Assembly (NCBI GenBank): GCA_947369305.1 | Contig: CANBLA010000058.1 | Coordinates: 1-6,406, forward strand | Source: an uncultured Clostridia bacterium | GTDB lineage: Bacteria > Bacillota_A > Clostridia > TANB77 > CAG-508 | Reading direction: 5' to 3' | Length of the DNA: 6,406 nt | In this document: positions 4,990 through 6,406 of the stretch, piece after piece | Layout of the letters: each line of letters starts with the position of its first letter | Numbering within the stretch: the stretch's first letter is position 1 | The notes under the pieces: model-generated | What the model saw: only the letters and a program-made list of their open reading frames with translations | Databases searched by the model: none | What the model was told of the DNA's origin: nothing | Program-made: the position numbers and the translations under genes

Positions 4990-6406
4990 TTAAATCCTTT
5001 CTAAAAATTCTTTACATTCTTTCAAAATTTCAAAATCATTTGTAATCTTGATGGTCATGTATGGGCTAATTTTGGATGGTGAAAATTTGATGTTTCCTCT
5101 GTAAATTTTCATTAGTTTTTCGACCACGTCAACATTAAATTTTTTCTCGTCAAAGTAATATATTATATTATTTCCTCTTTGATTGATTTTTAGTACAAAT
5201 TTTTCACGCGCCAAATTTTTAATTCTCGCAATTTCTATTAAATTTTCAATCTCCTTTGGAAATTGCCCATATCGGTCAATGATTTCATCAATCACATTTT
5301 GGATATCTTCTTCTTTTTTACAACTTGCAATATTTTGATAAATCTCAATTTTTTGACTTGGATTTTCAATAAATTCATCAGGAATAAAGCTTGAAACATT
5401 CAAATCCATTTGCACATCAATTTCTTCTTCAATCACCTCACCTTGCAATTCTTTTACGACTTCATCTAGCAATTTGCAATACATATCATACCCAACCTGT
5501 TCCATATGACCATGCTGAATTTCACCCATAATGCTTCCTGCGCCACGAATTTCTAAATCGCGCATCGCAATTTTAAAACCAGAACCAAACTCTGTAAATT
5601 CCTTAATCGCTTTCAAACGTTTATCAGCATCCTCAGAAAGCATTTTATCGCGACGATACGTAATATACGCATAAGCCTGTGTCTCAGAACGTCCTACACG
5701 ACCACGAATTTGATACAATTGGGCAAGCCCAAGTCGATCTGCATTTTCCACAATAATCGTATTTGCATTCGGAATATCAATTCCCGACTCTAAAATCGTT
5801 GTACAAACCAAAACATTTGTCTTTTGGTCAACAAAATCCTGCATGATATTTTCCAGCTCGGAACTGCTCATTTGCCCATGCGCAAAATCGACTTTCGCCT
5901 CTGGCACAAGATTCGAAATATCGCCTGCCTTTTTGATGATATTTTGCACATTATTATACAAATAAAACACTTGTCCGACCGCGTTCCAACTCTTTCAAAA
6001 TGGCTTCACGAATGACTTCTGCATCATATTCTAATACGTAAGTTCGAACTGGTTTTCGATTTTGGGGTGGTTCATAAATCACCGACATATCGCGCATCCC
6101 AACAACAGACATATGTAAAGTTCTAGGAATGGGAGTCGCAGTCATGGTTAAAACATCAATACTTTCCTTTAATTGCTTAATCGTTTCTTTGGCTTTAACC
6201 CCAAATCGATGTTCCTCATCAATGATGAGCAATCCTAAATTTTTAAATTTGACATCTTTGCTTAAAATTCTGTGGGTTCCAACTAAGATATCAACCTCAC
6301 CTGTTTCGAGTTTTTGCAAAATTTCTTTTTGTTGTTTTTGCGTTCGAAATCGGCTTAATCCTTCTACTCTGATTGGATATTCTTTTAATCTTTCTTTAAA
6401 ACTGGC
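4990..6406 (-). pseudogene. mfd: Transcription-repair coupling factor Mfd, C-terminal part, frameshifted, 5' end outside window
   Basis: Mfd is an ATP-driven DNA translocase that removes RNA polymerase stalled at lesions and recruits UvrA. Only the last 471 residues (after frame repair) of a usual length of roughly 1150 are here. They include the second half of the RecG-like motor: [19 protein letters not shown], motif II DEEHRFG, motif [14 protein letters not shown], motif V TTILESGIDIPNANTII and motif VI QIRGRVGR. The TRCF-type C-terminal domain follows (VSSFIPDEFIENPSQKIEIY). RecG is excluded by this C-terminal domain and by the GSIMGEIQHGHMEQVGYDMY segment. As written, the upstream frame ends [10 protein letters not shown] at TAA 5954-5956 while the next frame resumes VFYLYNNV. 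Deleting the single G at plus-strand 5977 gives the expected [12 protein letters not shown]. The reading frame is open to the right edge. The stop is TAA at 4990-4992, and the methyltransferase follows at once. An error is the likeliest cause; a fresh null mutation is possible, as mfd is not essential. Confidence 0.93.

Noticed and set aside
4761..5045. Plus-strand 94-codon open frame across the methyltransferase start and mfd end
   Set aside because: It spans the junction of two recognised genes on the other strand and has no start signals.
5824..6015. Plus-strand 63-codon open frame opposite mfd
   Set aside because: It lies opposite conserved helicase sequence and is a chance open frame.

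Overview
The window looks like the end of a contig from a low-GC Firmicute, most likely an uncultured (perhaps gut-associated) member of the Clostridia. The evidence is an AT-rich sequence throughout, strong AGGAGG-type ribosome binding sites, near-consensus sigma-A promoters with 17-bp spacers, TTG start codons, and a DUF4364 gene, a family known mainly from Clostridia. This lineage call is inference; no species-level marker is present.

Layout. Positions 1-55 are not genomic: 23-55 is an exact Illumina TruSeq read-1 adapter, preceded by C-rich junk. Genomic sequence starts at about 56. Positions 59-3101 hold a minus-strand operon in the order glmM (phosphoglucosamine mutase), a 432-residue highly charged protein of unknown function, a 110-residue three-helix membrane protein, and then the ribosome binding site and possible TTG start of a further gene cut off by the adapter. 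One clear promoter at 3140-3168 drives it. A divergent promoter at 3201-3229 drives a plus-strand DUF4364 gene (3259-3798), which ends in a bidirectional terminator (3797-3845) shared with a convergent 92-residue membrane protein (3844-4122, minus) that has its own promoter at 4171-4199. From 4204 to the right edge are two minus-strand genes in close succession: mfd (transcription-repair coupling factor, C-terminal 471 residues only) followed after 2 bp by a TrmH/SpoU-family rRNA 2'-O-methyltransferase.

Both mfd and the methyltransferase are broken as written by a single extra base each (near 5977 and 4435-4441). Removing one base at each point restores full-length, well-conserved proteins, so these are more likely sequence errors or very recent mutations than old pseudogenes.

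Functionally the region is housekeeping: cell-wall precursor synthesis (GlmM makes glucosamine-1-phosphate for UDP-GlcNAc), DNA repair coupled to transcription (Mfd), and rRNA modification. I see no mobile element, CRISPR array, tRNA, rRNA, defence system or other novel multi-gene system. The truly unknown content is the pair of genes co-transcribed with glmM and the isolated small membrane protein. The glmM start should be moved from the first ATG to a TTG 24 bp downstream.
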